A stretch of 64,000 nucleotides of DNA from assembly GCF_002954325.1 (NCBI RefSeq), contig NZ_MQVX01000001.1, positions 2,161,383 to 2,225,382 on the forward strand, given 5' to 3'. Every line of letters starts with the position of its first letter. Within the stretch, counting starts at the first letter, position 1. The position numbers and the translations under genes were made by a program. Under the pieces are notes generated by a model. That model did no database searches and had not been told where the DNA came from. It saw nothing but the letters and a program-made list of their open reading frames with translations. Source of the DNA: Aureicoccus marinus (lineage in GTDB: Bacteria > Bacteroidota > Bacteroidia > Flavobacteriales > Flavobacteriaceae). Below are positions 1 through 10,456 of this stretch, piece by piece.

Positions 1-2496
1 ACCTCTTCTACTCTACTTCCGCAGCAGGAAGTTCTGCTGCAAAAAGCCGAAGACTGGTTTTCTGATCAAGGCTGGAAGCCCTTTCCTTTTCAAAAAGAAA
101 CCTGGCGGGCCTATATGGAAGGTAAACACGGGCTATTGAACGCTCCGACTGGAAGCGGAAAAACCTATGCCCTTTGGTTCCCGATTCTCATGGAATGCCT
201 AAGGGTTTCCGGTTATTTGGACGAGAAGAAGAAAACCAGGCCTAAAAGAGGGCTGCGGGCCATCTGGATTACTCCACTTCGAGCCCTTTCCCAAGAAATA
301 TTTCAGTCTGCACAACGGATTATTCAGGATTTGGACTTGCCTCTTTCGGTAGGAATCCGAACGGGAGACACCTCCACCAAAGAACGGAGTCGACAGAAAC
401 GGCAGATGCCCGAATTGCTCATTACCACTCCGGAAAGCTTGCACCTTTTGCTTTCTTCCAAAAACTACCCCAAGACCTTTGCACTCTGCCAGGCCGTGGT
501 GGTCGATGAGTGGCACGAACTCATGGGAAGTAAGCGGGGCGTGCAAATGGAACTCGCGCTTTCGCGCTTAAAAACCCTTTCAGAAAACCTCCGAATTTGG
601 GGGATTTCGGCCACCATTGGCAACCTGGATTTGGCCCGGGAAGTCCTGTTGGGCCCCGGCTCTCCAGCGTTCGAAAACTCGGTAATGATCCGGGCCGATA
701 TCCAAAAGCGAATTGAGGTCAAGAGTCTCTTGCCCAAAACCATGGAGACTTTTCCTTGGCGAGGGCATTTGGGCTTGCATTTACTGGACGATGTTATTCC
801 CATCATCAAGTCCAGCAAGACGACCCTTCTGTTTACCAATACCCGGAGTCAATGCGAAATCTGGTTCCAAAAAATCCTAGAACGCTACCCGGAATTTGCG
901 GGCGAAATGGCCATGCACCACGGAAGCATCAACAAAGAAACCCGCCTTTGGGTGGAACAGGCCATCCGCAACGAAAGCCTTAAGGCCGTGGTCTGCACCT
1001 CCAGTTTGGATCTGGGAGTAGACTTTGCGCCGGTCGAAACCGTCATCCAAATAGGGGGTCCAAAAGGGGTAGCCCGATTTTTTCAGCGAGCGGGGCGTAG
1101 TGGCCACCGGCCTGGTCAGCCCAGCGTTATCTACTTTTTACCCACCCATGCCTTGGAACTGGTGGAAGCTTCTGCCCTGCATAAAGCCATCGAGAAAAAA
1201 GCCGTAGAAGACCGCATGCCTTATCTGATGAGTTATGATGTGCTTCTGCAATATTTGACCACCCTGGCTGTCTCAGACGGTTTTTATCCCAAAGAAATTT
1301 GGCCCGAAATCCGATCGACTTTCTGTTACCAAGGGCTGGATGAAGACCAGTGGCAATGGCTGCTGAATTTTATGGTTTTGGGCAGCCAAAGTCTGCGATC
1401 CTACGACGAGTACCGCAAGGTTGAAGTGGAGGAGGACGGACGATTCAAGGTGAACAACAAGGGCATCGCCATGCGCCACCGCTTCCAAATGGGAACCATT
1501 GTAGGAGACGCTAACCTGTCGGTACACTACCAAAGCGGAGGCTATATCGGCTCTATTGAAGAGTGGTTTGTCTCGGGCCTTAATCCGGGTGATGTCTTCA
1601 CTTTTGCAGGACGCAACCTGGAGTTCATACGCCTGAGAGGAATGAAAGTACAGGTACGCAACTCCAAAAAACGCACCTCCAAAGTTCCCAGTTGGATGGG
1701 CGGACGACTTACCCTGAGCGCCCAAATGTCTCAACTCCTTCGTGAAGAGTTGTACTCAGCCCGGCTCAGCAAAGCTGAACAAAGCCCTGAAATCCAGGCC
1801 TTGGATCCGGTTTTCGAACAGCAACGAAAAGAAAGCATCATCCCGTCGACCGACCATTTTTTGATGGAGTACTTCGAAACCCGTGAAGGTCACCACCACC
1901 TCTTTTACCCCTTTGAGGGTCGCTTTGTACACGAAGCCCTGGCCAGTTTATTGGCCTACCGCATCAGTCTAATGCGGCCGGTATCTTTTTCATTGGCCTT
2001 TAACGATTATGGTTTTGAGCTGCTGTCCGACCAGCCCGTTGATTTGCAGGAGATCATTGACAACAACCTGCTGACGACCGATCATATGCTGGAGGACCTA
2101 CAAAACAGTCTGAATTCGACCGAAATGGCACGTCGAAAGTTCAGAGACATCGCCGTCATCAGCGGCTTGGTGTTCACGGGCTATCCCGAAAAAGGGATCA
2201 AAATGAAGCATTTACAAAGCAGTTCCCAACTGCTCTTCGATGTCTTTAAAGATTACGAGGCTGACAATCTGCTGTATACCCAAGCCTACCGAGAAACCTT
2301 TGAACACCAGCTGGAAGAAGGTCGTCTACGTCTGGCCTTGAAGCGAATCGGCCGACAAGAGTTGGTGATCCGAAACTGCAGTCAAGCGACTCCTTTTTCC
2401 TTTCCGATTATCACCGACCGTCTGCGAGAAAAAATGTCATCCGAAAAGCTGGCAGACCGTATTCGTAAGATGACCAAAAAACTACAGGGCCGGTGA
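1..2496 (+). CDS. Lhr-like ligase-associated DEXH-box DNA helicase (5' end outside window)
   Basis: The reading frame is open to base 1 and is cut by the window edge. The ATG at 115 is internal, because the Q-motif-like FPFQKETW lies before it at about 91-114. Superfamily 2 motifs follow in order: APTGSGKT (I), TPLRAL (Ia), TTPESL (Ib), DEWH (II), SAT (III), TSSLDLGVD (V) and QRAGRSGHRPG (VI). A long Lhr-type C-terminal region follows. The family is the helicase of a bacterial DNA-repair cluster with an ATP-dependent ligase and an exonuclease, which would be expected upstream. The TGA overlaps the GTG start of the PdeM-like gene, which fits that operon. Function in ligase-linked repair is inferred from family and context. 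Confidence 0.92.
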   Translation, partial: TSSTLLPQQEVLLQKAEDWFSDQGWKPFPFQKETWRAYMEGKHGLLNAPTGSGKTYALWFPILMECLRVSGYLDEKKKTRPKRGLRAIWITPLRALSQEIFQSAQRIIQDLDLPLSVGIRTGDTSTKERSRQKRQMPELLITTPESLHLLLSSKNYPKTFALCQAVVVDEWHELMGSKRGVQMELALSRLKTLSENLRIWGISATIGNLDLAREVLLGPGSPAFENSVMIRADIQKRIEVKSLLPKTMETFPWRGHLGLHLLDDVIPIIKSSKTTLLFTNTRSQCEIWFQKILERYPEFAGEMAMHHGSINKETRLWVEQAIRNESLKAVVCTSSLDLGVDFAPVETVIQIGGPKGVARFFQRAGRSGHRPGQPSVIYFLPTHALELVEASALHKAIEKKAVEDRMPYLMSYDVLLQYLTTLAVSDGFYPKEIWPEIRSTFCYQGLDEDQWQWLLNFMVLGSQSLRSYDEYRKVEVEEDGRFKVNNKGIAMRHRFQMGTIVGDANLSVHYQSGGYIGSIEEWFVSGLNPGDVFTFAGRNLEFIRLRGMKVQVRNSKKRTSKVPSWMGGRLTLSAQMSQLLREELYSARLSKAEQSPEIQALDPVFEQQRKESIIPSTDHFLMEYFETREGHHHLFYPFEGRFVHEALASLLAYRISLMRPVSFSLAFNDYGFELLSDQPVDLQEIIDNNLLTTDHMLEDLQNSLNSTEMARRKFRDIAVISGLVFTGYPEKGIKMKHLQSSSQLLFDVFKDYEADNLLYTQAYRETFEHQLEEGRLRLALKRIGRQELVIRNCSQATPFSFPIITDRLREKMSSEKLADRIRKMTKKLQGR

Positions 2497-3125
2497 ACCA
2501 CCGTATTCAAATCGGCGGCCAGCAAATGCTGATGCACCCCAGTGGAGCTCTCTTTTGGGAAGAGCGATCTCTGCTGATGCTCAGTGATGTACACCTGGGC
2601 AAGATCTCGCATTTCAGAAAGTTTGGTGCAGCCATTCCCACTCAAGCTGTACAAGAAAACTTTATTCTCCTGCGTCGGCTTGTTGAAGAATTTCAGCCTT
2701 TTCAGATTGTCTTTCTGGGAGATCTCTTTCATTCTTCCCTTAATAAGGAGTGGGACCTTTTTGAACACTGGGTCCAAGCCACCCCTTCAGAATTGATTCT
2801 GGTCGCCGGGAACCACGATATCATCTCTCCACTCCGCTTCGAAAAAATAGGCCTTCACTATGTGGAAGATTGGGAACTAGGCCCTTTTTACCTAAGTCAT
2901 CACCCGACCGATACTTCAGAACACATCAACATCTGTGGTCACATCCATCCGGCCATCGTTCTACGAGGCAGCGGTAGGCAAAGTCTGCGCCTTCCTTGTT
3001 TCTTTCTGAAACCCAAACAGCTGATCCTACCCGCCTTGGGAGCCTTTACCGGGAGCCACAGTCTCAAACAGGGACCAAAAGACCGGGTTTTTGTTCTGGC
3101 CGAGGGAGAGGTAATTGCCCTATAA
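2493..3125 (+). CDS. pdeM: Ligase-associated metallophosphoesterase, PdeM-like
   Basis: This is a 210-residue calcineurin-like phosphoesterase with a complete metal-binding set: SDVHLGK (DxH), FLGDLFHS (GD), VAGNHD (GNHD), LSHHP and CGHIHP (GHxH). Length and motifs match the PdeM family that accompanies the Lhr-like helicase, ligase and exonuclease in bacterial end-repair operons. The chosen start is the GTG at 2493, which overlaps the helicase TGA and suggests translational coupling. An in-frame ATG at 2526 would remove the first beta strand. The protein has no signal peptide and is expected in the cytoplasm. It probably acts as a Mn-dependent nuclease or phosphodiesterase on DNA ends; that activity is inferred from the family. 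Confidence 0.88.
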   Translation: MNHRIQIGGQQMLMHPSGALFWEERSLLMLSDVHLGKISHFRKFGAAIPTQAVQENFILLRRLVEEFQPFQIVFLGDLFHSSLNKEWDLFEHWVQATPSELILVAGNHDIISPLRFEKIGLHYVEDWELGPFYLSHHPTDTSEHINICGHIHPAIVLRGSGRQSLRLPCFFLKPKQLILPALGAFTGSHSLKQGPKDRVFVLAEGEVIAL

Positions 3126-3131
3126 AGCCCC

Positions 3132-3139
3132 TATATTTG
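3132..3139 (+). promoter_or_regulatory. Bacteroidota -7 promoter box (TAnnTTTG) for mfd
   Basis: TATATTTG matches the Bacteroidota primary-sigma -7 consensus TAnnTTTG. It sits just after the PdeM stop and about 17 bases before the TTG proposed as the mfd start. No convincing -33 element is visible, so mfd may also be read through from the repair genes upstream. Confidence 0.5.
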
Positions 3140-3155
3140 CAAAAAATTCGATCCC

Positions 3156-6100
3156 TTGTCTGTCGATCTGATCACCCAGGCCTTTACGAATTCAACACCA
3201 ACTCAAGACCTTCTCAAGCTTCTAAGCCAAAAAGGAAGAGCGATCCCAAGCAGTGGTTTGGTGGGTTCTGGTGTGTCTTTTTGGCCAAAAGTATCTTTCA
3301 AAAACAGGAAGAGAGCATTCTCCTGATCTGCTCAGATAAGGAAGAAGCTGCCTACTACCTCAACGATTTGGAACAGTTGCTGCCCAAAGCGCAGGTCTTG
3401 TTCTATCCAGCGAGTTACCGACGGCCCTATGAAATCGAAGAGACCGACAACGCCAATGTCTTGTTGCGAGCAGAAGTCCTCAGTCGCTTGCAAAGCGCAA
3501 AAGAAAAGTTGTTGCTGGTCACCTATCCGGAAGCCCTACTCGAAAAGGTCATCACCCGGAAGGAGTTCGAAAAGAACCGGCTGAAACTTTCTGTAGGCGA
3601 CGCCCTGAGCCTCGACTTTTTGAACGAAACCCTCTTTGAATACCATTTCAAACGGGTAGACTTTGTCACCCAGCCAGGGGAATTTTCGGTACGAGGAGGA
3701 ATTGTCGATGTGTTCTCTTATTCCCACGACCTGCCCTACCGAATCGAGTTCTTTGGAGACGAGGTAGACAGTATGCGCACCTTTGATGTCGAGACCCAGT
3801 TATCCGAAGAAAAGGTCAAAAGCATCAGTCTGGTACCCAATGTAGAGAACAAGGTCAGCGGTGAGAGTCGTGAATCCTTTTTTAAGCACTTACCTTCAGA
3901 AACAGTACTGTGCGCCTTTCATTACGGCCAAATCCGGGCCAGCCTGAACGCCCTTTTTGTGAAGGCCGAAGAAGCTTTTGAAAAGCTGCAAAGTCCCATA
4001 GAGCACACCAAGCCTGCCGATCTCTTTTTGGATGGCCAAAGTGCCGAAAAGCAATGGGAAAGCTTTAGTCGGATCGAGTGGAAAAGCGAAGAACCCGAGA
4101 TTCAGTGGCAACAAAAACCACAACCCTCTTTCAATAAGCGTTTTGACCTGCTGCGATCCAACCTGATTGAAAACACAGAAGAGAGTCTGACCAACACCAT
4201 CAGTTGCGCCACTCCTCAACAGGCCCAGCGATTGGCCGATATATTTGCTGAAGGCAAAGGGGACGTGCCTTATTCCACCTTGGTGTGCCCGCTCTACGCC
4301 GGTTTTATTGATCAGCAAGCGGGCATTGCGCTCTACACCGACCACCAACTTTTTGAACGCTACCACAAGTTCAAACTGAAGAATGGCTATGCCAAACAAC
4401 AGGCCATCACCCTAAAAGAACTCAATAAATTGGAGATGGGGGATTTTGTCACCCACATCGACCACGGGATCGGAAAGTTCGGCGGCCTTCAGAAGATTGA
4501 GGTAGAAGGCAAGAAACAGGAGGCGATCAAGCTCATCTATGGGGATCGCGACATCCTGTATGTCAGCATCCACTCTATTCACAAGATCAGCAAGTACAAC
4601 GGCAAGGATGGCACTACTCCAAAATTGTTCAAATTAGGTTCTGCCGCCTGGAAAAAGCTCAAACAGAAAACCAAATCCAGGGTTAAGAAAATTGCTTTTA
4701 ACCTCATTCAGGTCTACGCCAAAAGACGTTTACGCAAAGGCTATCAATACGCCCCGGATTCCTATCTGCAACACGAACTGGAAGCCTCCTTTTTGTTTGA
4801 AGACACCCCGGATCAGGAAAAAGCCACCCTAGATGTCAAAAAAGACATGGAAAGTGAGCGGCCAATGGATCGTCTTATCTGTGGAGATGTTGGATTTGGA
4901 AAGACCGAAATCGCTATCCGTGCAGCCTTCAAAGCGGTAGATAACGGCAAGCAGGTTGCCGTGTTGGTCCCGACGACCATCTTGGCTTTTCAGCACGCCA
5001 ATACCTTCCGCAAGCGCATGGCTGATCTGCCTGTGCAAGTCGATTACCTGAACCGTTTTAGGACGTCCAAAGAGAAAAAAGACGTGCTAGAGCGTTTAGC
5101 CAATGGCCGCCTAGACATCCTTATCGGAACCCATCAATTGGTGAGCAAACAAGTTCAATTCAAGGATTTGGGCTTGCTCATCGTGGATGAGGAACAAAAA
5201 TTTGGGGTTGCCGTAAAGGACAAACTCAAATCTATCAAAGAAAATGTGGACGTGCTGACCTTGACCGCTACCCCTATTCCTAGAACCCTTCAATTCAGTT
5301 TGATGGCGGCCCGGGATCTTTCGGTCATCAATACCCCACCACCGAATCGTTTCCCCATTGACAGCCGGGTGATTCGCCTGCAAGAAGAGATCATCCGCGA
5401 TGGGGTCTCTTACGAGATTCAGCGGGGAGGTCAGGTCTTCTTTATCCACAACAGGGTAGAAAATATTCAGGAAGTGGCCGGGATGATCCAACGCCTGGTT
5501 CCAGACGCCAAAATCCGCGTAGGGCACGGGCAGATGGACGGGAAAAAATTGGAAGAATTGATGCTCGACTTTATGGCCGGACGCTTTGACGTCTTGGTTT
5601 CGACCACCATTGTCGAAAGCGGCTTGGATGTGAGCAATGCCAATACCATTTTTATTCACAACGCTCATCAGTTCGGATTAAGCGATCTGCATCAAATGCG
5701 CGGTCGTGTCGGGCGAAGCAACAAAAGAGCATTCTGTTACTTTATCACCCCGGGCTACGAATCCATGACGCCGGAAGCCCGTAAGCGTATTGAGGCCCTG
5801 GAACAGTTTACTGATCTGGGTAGCGGCTTCAATATCGCAATGAAGGATCTAGAAATTCGAGGGGCTGGTGACCTTTTGGGCGGGGAGCAAAGTGGTTTTA
5901 TCAATGAAATTGGTTTCGAAACCTACCAGAAAATCCTGAGCGAAGCCATTGAGGAACTCAAGGACAACGAATTCAAAGAACTCTACGAGGAAGTGGAGGG
6001 CAAAACCACCAAAGAGTTCGTCAAGGAAACCCAACTCGATACGGATTTTGAATTGCTCTTCCCGGATGACTACATCAACAATATCAGTGAGCGACTTACC

Positions 6101-6508
6101 CTGTACACCGACCTGAATGAGGTGAAAAACGATGAAGAATTGGAGGTCTACCGCCAAAAACTCATCGATCGTTTTGGTGCCCTTCCAGCTCCCGCAGAGG
6201 CCCTATTGGACTCCGTTAGAATAAAATGGTGGGCCACCTATTTGGGTCTGGAACGGGTCATTATGAAGAAAGGGAAACTTTTGGGTTACTTCTTGGCCGA
6301 TCAACAATCCGAATACTTTCAAAGTCCTCGCTTCACCAAAATTTTACAGTATGTGCAGGCCAATCCCCGTGCTCTTCAGCTCAAAGAAAAGCAGACCCGC
6401 AGCGGATTGCGTTTGCTTTTGGTGATTGACCAGGTACGTAGCGTTCAGGACGCCATAAGAGGGCTGAAACCTCTAGTCCCGGAAAAGGAGAAGGCTGTGA
6501 GCTCTTAG
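3156..6508 (+). CDS. mfd: Transcription-repair coupling factor Mfd (frameshift near 3280)
   Basis: Mfd removes stalled RNA polymerase at lesions and recruits UvrA. The UvrB-like N-terminus, the RNA-polymerase-interaction domain (HIDHGIGKF, near residue 430), the translocase motifs (GDVGFGKTE, DEEQKFG, TATPIPRT) and the TRCF C-terminal domain are all present. The first ~40 residues lie in a different frame from the rest. Reading from the TTG at 3156 gives GLVGSGVSF, and the other frame resumes with LAKSIFQ. Adding one T to the run at 3278-3282 joins them into about 1117 residues, normal for this family. An alternative start at 2996 in the second frame lies inside pdeM and gives unrelated N-terminal sequence. 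The 3' end shares TTAG with the convergent serine hydrolase. Confidence 0.9.
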
Positions 6509-7653
6509 CGTAAAGACTCGTACACCTTGGCCATAAACTCCCCCATTTTGGAGGGCTCCAACCAGCGGGTTACGATGACCAAATCATTCTTTTGATCCAC
6601 CACAATAAAATTGCCGCCGAATCCTGCTGCATAAAACAAGTGCTCGGGAACTCCTTTCCACTGACGTCTTCCTTCCTTATTCAACCACCAGAGGTAACCG
6701 TAACTTGGATTCGGCTGGGATGGGGTTAGGGCTTCAGCAATCCAGGATTCACTCAGTAGTTGTTGATCTTTCCATTTGCCTTGGTTCAAAAAGAGCATCC
6801 CAAAACGGGCCATATCTTCCGTATTGATAAAGATTCCTCCCCCGGAATGTCCTCCTCCGGTAACCGATTTCATCTGTCTTCCGTCAATGGTAGTCCAGGC
6901 ATCTTTGTAACCAAACCAGCGCCAGGTAGTCGATGCGCCAATTTTGTCCATGAGTTCTTCCTTCAACACCTGAGGCAGGGGTTTACGCCATACCTGGGTT
7001 AGAGAATAGGCCAGCACATTCACTCGCACATCGTTGTACTCCATAACCGTTCCCGGCTCTACTGGCTTGGTAAATCGCCAATCATCTGTACTGCCCTCAC
7101 GCGGTGGTCGGTCAGCCCAGTCCTTGATTCCCCAAAGAGTACCTGACCAGGCAGAGTTCTGTTGTAGAAGGTGCTTCCATTCGATCTTGGCATTGTGAGG
7201 TCCTTCAAAAGTACCATCCCATATTTGCTCCCCAACCTTGTTCGAGGTGCTGCTGATCAGGCCTTGGTCGACCGCCAATCCCGCGACGGTGGACAAGAAA
7301 CTTTTGGTAACGCTGAAGGTCATATCGACTCGTTTCAAATCACCCCATTGGGTAATAGTTCGACCCTTGTATAGGATAATGCCCGCAGGTCCTCCCCTCT
7401 TTTTTGTGGGGCCCAAAATTTGGTGGTAGGGCTCTTTCTCAAATCCTTTGAGAATGGCAATGCGCAAATCCCTTGAACCCGTGTATTCGTTCTGCTCGGC
7501 AAAGGAAACGGCTTTGACCAGGGCTTGGGTATCAAACTTCTTTTTGAGCTTTGTTTCGGCTTCCGGAAAGGATTGATTTCGATCAGGAAAGACCAGGTCC
7601 TGTGCCTGTAGTTGTAGAGTCGCCAGCAGCGCTAGCATCGCCATTAATCGCAT
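6505..7653 (-). CDS. Secreted serine hydrolase, class C beta-lactamase family
   Basis: A 382-residue protein with a Sec signal peptide (MRLMAMLALL...LQAQ) and the penicillin-binding-protein/class C fold signature: SVTK (SxxK nucleophile), YND (YxN) and a GGGHSGGG stretch in place of the KTG motif. It probably acts in the periplasm or outside the cell on peptide, ester or beta-lactam-like substrates. The family includes esterases and D-amino-acid peptidases, so resistance should not be assumed. The ATG at 7653 is preceded by TATCTTTC, a near match to the -7 box. The gene is alone on its strand and its stop interlocks with that of mfd. Confidence 0.82.
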   Translation of the reverse strand: MRLMAMLALLATLQLQAQDLVFPDRNQSFPEAETKLKKKFDTQALVKAVSFAEQNEYTGSRDLRIAILKGFEKEPYHQILGPTKKRGGPAGIILYKGRTITQWGDLKRVDMTFSVTKSFLSTVAGLAVDQGLISSTSNKVGEQIWDGTFEGPHNAKIEWKHLLQQNSAWSGTLWGIKDWADRPPREGSTDDWRFTKPVEPGTVMEYNDVRVNVLAYSLTQVWRKPLPQVLKEELMDKIGASTTWRWFGYKDAWTTIDGRQMKSVTGGGHSGGGIFINTEDMARFGMLFLNQGKWKDQQLLSESWIAEALTPSQPNPSYGYLWWLNKEGRRQWKGVPEHLFYAAGFGGNFIVVDQKNDLVIVTRWLEPSKMGEFMAKVYESLR

Positions 7654-7819
7654 ACTTTGAGTGCTTTGTGGAAAGATACGACGAAATCAACTGTAGGAAA
7701 AGATCAGCATAAAGAACAAAAGACCCCCTTTAAGCGAAAAATCCATGCGGTACATCGGTTTCCACTAGGGCTCCTTCAGATCAAGTTGTTCCTTAGGTAT
7801 AGTCCTAATACAATCCATT

Positions 7820-8410
7820 GTGTACAGAACAATCCTTTCGCTTCTCCTGTTTTGGCCACTTCTCGTCTTCGGACAGCGGGTAGAAATTCCCAAATGGCAT
7901 TCCGTACAAGAGACTTATTGGCAAATCAGTGTAGATTACCTCGCCATCGATGACTCCGGTCGCTTTATCAGTGACCCGGTCAATGTCGAAGATCATTGGC
8001 AAATCTTGCCTTATCCGAGTCGTATTGCTTTGAGTCGCCGTACCGGAAAAAATCTCTCTTTTCAAGTTCAAGGAGCCTATTCCGTGTATTCAGAAGGAAA
8101 GATTGTAGACGGAAGTGTACTCGACAACAACCGGAACTACTGGAGCATGGATGTCAATGCAGTCTTTCACTTCAACAATTTTCTGGGATGGGGACGATTT
8201 TTTGATCCCTATTTAGGCATTGGCACGGGCTTTACCCGAGCAAACAAAAAAAGTCAAGGCACTTTGAACACAGTTGCTGGAGCCCATTTTTGGATCTCAG
8301 ATCGCTGTGCCATCCTACTGAATTCTACCGGCAAATTTTCGATGGCCATTCAAGGAAACAACCACTTAGTTCACAGCGCCGGGCTGGTCTACCGTTTCGC
8401 CATAGAGTAA
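7820..8410 (+). CDS. Small secreted protein, probable outer-membrane beta-barrel
   Basis: I do not recognise a named family. The 196-residue product starts at a GTG (7820) with a clear signal peptide ending near VFGQ. It then has alternating hydrophobic/polar strands with many aromatic residues and ends in GLVYRFAIE, an aromatic-rich C-terminal strand typical of small OmpA- or OmpW-like barrels. Only about 165 residues remain after cleavage, enough for a small 8-strand barrel. Just one base separates its stop from that of the convergent DUF3352 gene. The barrel call is an inference from sequence pattern. Confidence 0.6.
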   Translation: MYRTILSLLLFWPLLVFGQRVEIPKWHSVQETYWQISVDYLAIDDSGRFISDPVNVEDHWQILPYPSRIALSRRTGKNLSFQVQGAYSVYSEGKIVDGSVLDNNRNYWSMDVNAVFHFNNFLGWGRFFDPYLGIGTGFTRANKKSQGTLNTVAGAHFWISDRCAILLNSTGKFSMAIQGNNHLVHSAGLVYRFAIE

Positions 8411-8411
8411 T

Positions 8412-10390
8412 TTAGAAACGCTTTTTACGCACCAACTCTCCTTCAGGGTTGTAGTACTTCCAAAGACCTATTTGTTTATCCTTGCGGTAGCGCCCTTTGA
8501 GTTTGAGGGTGCCATCCGGATAATAGGCCTCGTATCGGCCGTGCTTTTTGCCATCCTTCAGGTGCACTTTAAATCGCCTTTTACCGGAGGCGTATTTCTT
8601 TTCAAAAGACTTGGCATTCAGATCCGAAGGGTAAATCCTCGGCACATTAAAAACGGCATCGGTGAGTAGCTTGGCGCACTCGAAGCCGGTTGATCAAAGC
8701 GGAGCTGCTGTTGCCTAAACTGACTTTTCTTCTTGACTTCTGAAGCATCCTGGTAGTTGATTACCAAGGCGCTTTCAAAAAGATTTTCTTCCGGTAAAAG
8801 CTCAAATCCTACTTGTGGAAAGCAGATGATATAGTCCTTGTTTTTCTGCATCTGGGCCCGAGTCTCTTCATTGGCCAAAGCATACATATTCTCGTACAGT
8901 ATGGGCGTATTGACATAGGCAAAAACAGCCGACTCCTCCTCAAAATAAGTAATGAATTTTTGGTAGTCCTCCGAGGTATCCAGGGTCTCGATTTCGACGT
9001 AGGCATCGATAATTCCCTTTAGTGTATTGGGTTGATTGCTAAAGACCACATAATCATCGATGATGGTGTAATAGGGCTTGTCGAAATCGGCAAAGAGTTT
9101 CCCGAGAAAGAGTTTAAAAAACCCTTTGATGGACAAGAAGTGTATGCGGTGATCCCGGTAATCGATGGCCTTGAACTTGACCGGAGTCCGCTTTTTGATT
9201 TGCGATAAGATGAAACCGAGTTTCTTTTCGGCCAGTTCAACACTATCGGTCTTGATCACCAGGGCCAAATCATTCGTTCCTTTTTCGATGGTCGACTGAA
9301 TTTGTAAAACCCCGATTTCATTACCAATCCAACTGGCAAAGTCCTGTTCTACATCAATCTTGAGGAATTTCTCAATGTCTTTTACCCCTTTGTCGTAAAG
9401 CTCAAAAACAGCCGGATCTGCCTGTTTTAGCTCCTGAAAATTCTCGTGAAAAGTCGGGAAATCTTCAAATCCATAACTGAGATAAACGGCGGTTCTCTTG
9501 GGTGCAATTGAGGCGATTGTCCGCTTAGCAGTCCCTGATTTCTGAAGCGCTTTTAAATAGGTTTGGTTGTTTTCGGTAATGTTAGTAAACCCCCGAGCAC
9601 TGATGGTACTCGGATCGCTAAGATCAAAACGAAAGCCCGAAAACAAATAGTTTTCGGTCAAGTGCTTGATCGCCGGGGGAGGATTGGTAGCAAAACTCAG
9701 GGAGTAGTCATCCAGGTAATCATACTGGATGTAAAGGTGAATATCTTCGCTGGTGCCCAGCTCTCCTTTCACTTTTAAAAAATTCAGGTCCCGTCCTAGC
9801 GTTGGCGATTGGTACTGATCGATAGAGGCTTCTACCAAGGTGTGCGTATAACTCGCGATCATCTGATTCCGAACAAAGGAGAGGTAGAGAATATTACCGG
9901 TTTGTTTACTGAAAACCTCCAGAATTTCCTGATCGTTATAGGCTCTCTTACTGAGGGTAAAGTTGTCGTTTAAGATTGTTTCCAAATAGGTTTTCAGCAT
10001 TTTCAGCTTCGCGATTCGTTTGAGATCCACGGTGTAGAGAATGCCGTATTCGGACTGAGAGATCATGTGGATCGACAGATACAGAGATCGATCCCCAAAG
10101 AGATCAAAGAGGTTCTTCCGGTTGTTAAACACCGTGTCCATCTTTTGAATACCCTCGGTAATCTCACTGAAATAGGCATTTCGGTTCAAGTGCTTCCAGG
10201 CATCACTCCCGCGTATTTCTTGCCAATTTTCGACAGGCTGATCACTTTGGAGCACAAAAACGGCATCCTTGGGAATCAGATAAAGGGGCTGCAAATTGTT
10301 GGATGGGGATAAGACAAAAACGTACAACAGATAGGCAGCATAGGCCATAATAACCCCTAGCAGTACGAACAGGATTCTTTTTTTCGTCAT
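8412..10390 (-). CDS. DUF3352-type exported protein with C-terminal MORN-like repeats (frameshift near 8670)
   Basis: The first ~575 codons give a protein with one N-terminal membrane anchor (ILFVLLGVIMAYAAYLLYVF) and a long exported region resembling DUF3352 proteins of flavobacteria. That frame runs into non-homologous sequence and stops at 8618. A second frame resumes at about TDAVFNVPRIYPSDL and contains MORN/YwqK-like repeats (HGRYEAYYPDG, GLWKYYNPEGE), ending at 8412. Adding one base near 8671 (gcgccaagc to gcgccaaagc) fuses the two. Both parts belonging to one family is from memory of flavobacterial homologues. The function is unknown; the protein is probably anchored in the inner membrane with its bulk in the periplasm. 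Confidence 0.72.
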
Positions 10391-10456
10391 TTCGGTTCTC
10401 GTTGAATTCGAAGCGTATTCGTACTAAATGTAACGATGTTTCTTCAAAATTCTTGC

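Noticed and set aside
2996-3155. Upstream ORF start for mfd at 2996
   Set aside because: This part lies inside pdeM in another frame and has no Mfd-like sequence; the real N-terminus is in the third frame from 3156.
6505-7653. Calling the serine hydrolase an antibiotic-resistance beta-lactamase
   Set aside because: SxxK and YxN are shared with many esterases and peptidases, and the KTG-equivalent is HSG; resistance cannot be claimed.
8412-8645. Free-standing 77-residue MORN/antitoxin-like gene
   Set aside because: It lacks its own ribosome-binding site, and homology continues upstream of its GTG into the DUF3352 gene, so it is better read as that gene's tail after a frameshift.
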